From contig PULL01000249.1 in assembly GCA_003550945.1 (NCBI GenBank), positions 1-6,630 on the forward strand: a stretch of DNA of 6,630 nucleotides, written 5' to 3'. The position numbers were made by a program, and so were the translations under genes. The first letter of the stretch is position 1. Each line of letters starts with the position of its first letter. The notes under the pieces are model-generated. The model searched no databases and was not told the origin of the DNA. It worked only from the letters and a program-made list of their open reading frames with translations. This DNA comes from Thioalkalivibrio sp. (GTDB taxonomy: Bacteria; Pseudomonadota; Gammaproteobacteria; Ectothiorhodospirales; Ectothiorhodospiraceae). Shown here piece after piece: positions 4,716-6,630 of this stretch.

Positions 4716-6630
4716 ATGAACGAACCTCCCTCCAGGCAGCAGAATCTGACCATGCTGCGGCGCATGGACCTCCACCCGGACAGCATGGCCTTCGCCGAGG
4801 AACTGTTCGAGCGCTACCTGGAAGACCCCAACTCGGTACCGCCCACCTGGGCCGACTACTTTGGCGCGCTGGACCGCGACCCCGGTCCGACACCGCGACG
4901 CCGAATGACTGACCGGGACTGCATCGAGATCCGCGATCTGCAGCTCGAGCGGCTGCAGGTCCGCGTACTGCAGTACATCAACTCGTTCCGCTACCTGGGG
5001 CACTTCGCCGCGCAGCTGGATCCGCTGGACTGCATGGACCTGGAGCTTCCCCCGGAACTCACCCGCGCCTACCACCAACTGCAGGACGTCGACCCGGACC
5101 AGGCCTTCGACCCCGGCTCGCTGCACGGCCCCAACCCGGCGCGCCTCGACGAAATCGAATCCATCCTGAGGGATACCTACTGCGCCAGCATCGGTGCCGA
5201 ATTCATGCACCTGGTCTCCACCGCCGAGAAGCGCTGGCTGCAACAGCGTCTGGAATCCGCCCGGGGCCATTTCGGTTTCGACAACGCCACGCGCGAGGCG
5301 ATTCTCGAACGACTGACCGCCGCCGAGGGCCTGGAACGCTACCTGCACAACCGCTACGTCGGGCAGAAGCGCTTCTCTCTTGAAGGCGCTGAAAGCCTGA
5401 TTCCGCTGCTGAACGCGCTGGTGCAACGGGGCGGCGCGCGCGGGCTGAGCGAAATCGTCCTCGGCATGGCCCACCGCGGCCGCCTGAACGTGCAGGTGAA
5501 CATCTTCGGCAAGTCCCCGCGCGAGCTGGCCGACGAGTTCGAGGGCCGTCACAGCCGCAACCGCGGCACCGGCGACGTGAAATACCACCTGGGCTATTCG
5601 GCCAACGTGCAGACCCCGGGCGGGCCGGTCCACCTCGCGCTGGCGTTCAACCCGTCGCACCTCGAGATCGTCACTCCGGTCGTCGAAGGCTCGGTCCGGG
5701 CGCGGCAGGTACGACTGGGCGACAAGTCCGGCCAGAAGGTGCTGCCGGTGGTGATCCACGGCGATGCCGCGTTCGCCGGCCAGGGCGTGGTGATGGAAAC
5801 CCTGAACATGTCCCAGACGCGGGGCTTCTCCACCAAGGGGACGGTGCACATCGTGGTGAACAACCAGATCGGGTTCACCACCAGTACGCTGAAGGACGCC
5901 CGCTCCACGCATTACGCCACCGACGTCGCGAAGATGGTGAGCGCGCCGATCCTGCACGTGAACGGCGACGACCCCGAAGCGGTGGTATTCGTAACCCAGA
6001 TCGCGCTGGACTACCGGATGCGCTTCGGGAAGGACGTGGTGATCGACCTCGTCTGCTACCGCCGGCAGGGGCACAACGAGGCCGACGAACCCGCCGCGAC
6101 CCAGCCAATGATGTACAAGGTGATCCGCAGCCTGCCGACCACGCGCGAGCGCTATGCCGCGCGGCTGGTCCAGGACGGCGTACTCGACGAGGCGGCCGCC
6201 GAGCGCATGCAGGAAAGCTACCGGGACTCGCTGGATTCCGGCGAATCGGTGGTTCCCGGGCTGCTGCAGCGCGACGAGGTCGACCGGCCGGAGCGCACCG
6301 AGTGGGGCATCTTTGCAGGCCAGTCCTGGGACCAGGACGTGCCAACCAGCGTGCCGCGGGATGCACTCGGCAACCTGCTGGAGCGCCTGAACGACCTGCC
6401 GGATGGCTTCAGCGTGCACCCGCGCGTCCGGCGCATTCTGGATGCGCGCCGCGCCATGGCCAGCGGCGAGCAGGCGCTGGACTGGGGCACCGCGGAAACC
6501 CTCGCCTATGCGACCCTGATCCAGGACGGCTACCGCATCCGGCTGTCCGGCCAGGACTCCGGCCGTGGCACGTTCTTCCACCGCCACGCGGTGCTGCACC
6601 ACCAGGAGACCGGCGAGGCCTGCGTGCCGC
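4716..6630 (+). CDS. sucA: 2-oxoglutarate dehydrogenase E1 component (SucA), N-terminal two thirds
   Basis: The frame from ATG 4716 runs open to the right edge (638 complete codons; E. coli SucA has 933 residues), so the 3' end is missing. SucA is the thiamine-diphosphate E1 subunit that decarboxylates 2-oxoglutarate and passes the succinyl group to the lipoyl arm of SucB in the TCA cycle. The E2-binding N-terminal segment is present (LHPDSMAFAEELFERYLEDP, 19-38), then INSFRYLGHFAAQLDPL (88-104) and RYVGQKRFSLEGAESLIPLL (213-232). H253 (GMAHRGRLN), H291 and S295 (KYHLGYS) correspond to E. coli H260, H298 and S302, which recognise 2-oxoglutarate. The ThDP/Mg site is HGDAAFAGQGVV (348-359) with VNNQIGFTTS (381-390). 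CYRRQGHNEADEP (447-459) and SGQDSGRGTFFHRHAV (611-626) are also hallmarks; the last begins the pyrimidine-binding domain. sucB and lpd are expected downstream but not seen. It appears to be the first gene of its operon. No frameshift is seen. Confidence 0.97.
   Translation, partial: MNEPPSRQQNLTMLRRMDLHPDSMAFAEELFERYLEDPNSVPPTWADYFGALDRDPGPTPRRRMTDRDCIEIRDLQLERLQVRVLQYINSFRYLGHFAAQLDPLDCMDLELPPELTRAYHQLQDVDPDQAFDPGSLHGPNPARLDEIESILRDTYCASIGAEFMHLVSTAEKRWLQQRLESARGHFGFDNATREAILERLTAAEGLERYLHNRYVGQKRFSLEGAESLIPLLNALVQRGGARGLSEIVLGMAHRGRLNVQVNIFGKSPRELADEFEGRHSRNRGTGDVKYHLGYSANVQTPGGPVHLALAFNPSHLEIVTPVVEGSVRARQVRLGDKSGQKVLPVVIHGDAAFAGQGVVMETLNMSQTRGFSTKGTVHIVVNNQIGFTTSTLKDARSTHYATDVAKMVSAPILHVNGDDPEAVVFVTQIALDYRMRFGKDVVIDLVCYRRQGHNEADEPAATQPMMYKVIRSLPTTRERYAARLVQDGVLDEAAAERMQESYRDSLDSGESVVPGLLQRDEVDRPERTEWGIFAGQSWDQDVPTSVPRDALGNLLERLNDLPDGFSVHPRVRRILDARRAMASGEQALDWGTAETLAYATLIQDGYRIRLSGQDSGRGTFFHRHAVLHHQETGEACVP

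Noticed and set aside
4704..6602. Long minus-strand open frame of 632 codons opposite sucA
   Set aside because: It is a mirror of sucA created by the high G/C third-position bias. The translation has no recognisable domain, while the opposite strand encodes an intact SucA with all its motifs.
1..6630. CRISPR arrays, tRNA or rRNA genes, toxin-antitoxin or defence cassettes
   Set aside because: No regularly spaced repeats, no cloverleaf or rRNA signature, and no unexplained coding stretch large enough for such a system.

Overview
The window is GC-rich bacterial chromosome with strong G/C preference at third codon positions. The protein set points to a gammaproteobacterium: UvrD and SucA align motif for motif with the Escherichia coli proteins, down to nearly identical numbering of catalytic residues. 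An environmental lineage such as the Chromatiales/Ectothiorhodospiraceae would fit the fused TRAP permease and the EgtD-type methyltransferase, but that placement is inference.

Layout from left to right: (1) the 3' end of a fused TRAP-transporter permease gene (1-513, +), cut by the window edge. (2) A 115-bp gap with two hairpins, the second (579-615) a textbook intrinsic terminator ending 13 nt before the next start codon. (3) A single-domain universal stress protein (629-1102, +). (4) An EgtD-type histidine methyltransferase (1194-2174, +) with its substrate and cofactor residues intact but no egtB beside it. (5) uvrD, DNA helicase II (2193-4394, -), convergent with egtD across only 18 bp. 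(6) A 321-bp divergent intergenic region (4395-4715). It holds a degenerate inverted-repeat element with 9-bp ends and an internal hairpin, and a 7-10-7 dyad containing CTG-N10-CAG, the form of an E. coli-type LexA box. (7) The first two thirds of sucA, the E1 subunit of 2-oxoglutarate dehydrogenase (4716 to the right edge, +).

The genes do not form one pathway. The TRAP permease (solute uptake) and Usp protein (stress) are a frequent pairing, but the terminator suggests they are separately transcribed here. The Usp protein and EgtD lie on the same strand 91 bp apart and could share a stress or redox transcription unit. UvrD (repair) and SucA (TCA cycle) are housekeeping genes firing outward from a shared control region.

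No clearly new multi-gene system is visible. The points most worth a second look are the terminator in the Usp leader, the egtD gene without egtB, the LexA-like box, and the small repeat element that appears to sit between that box and uvrD.
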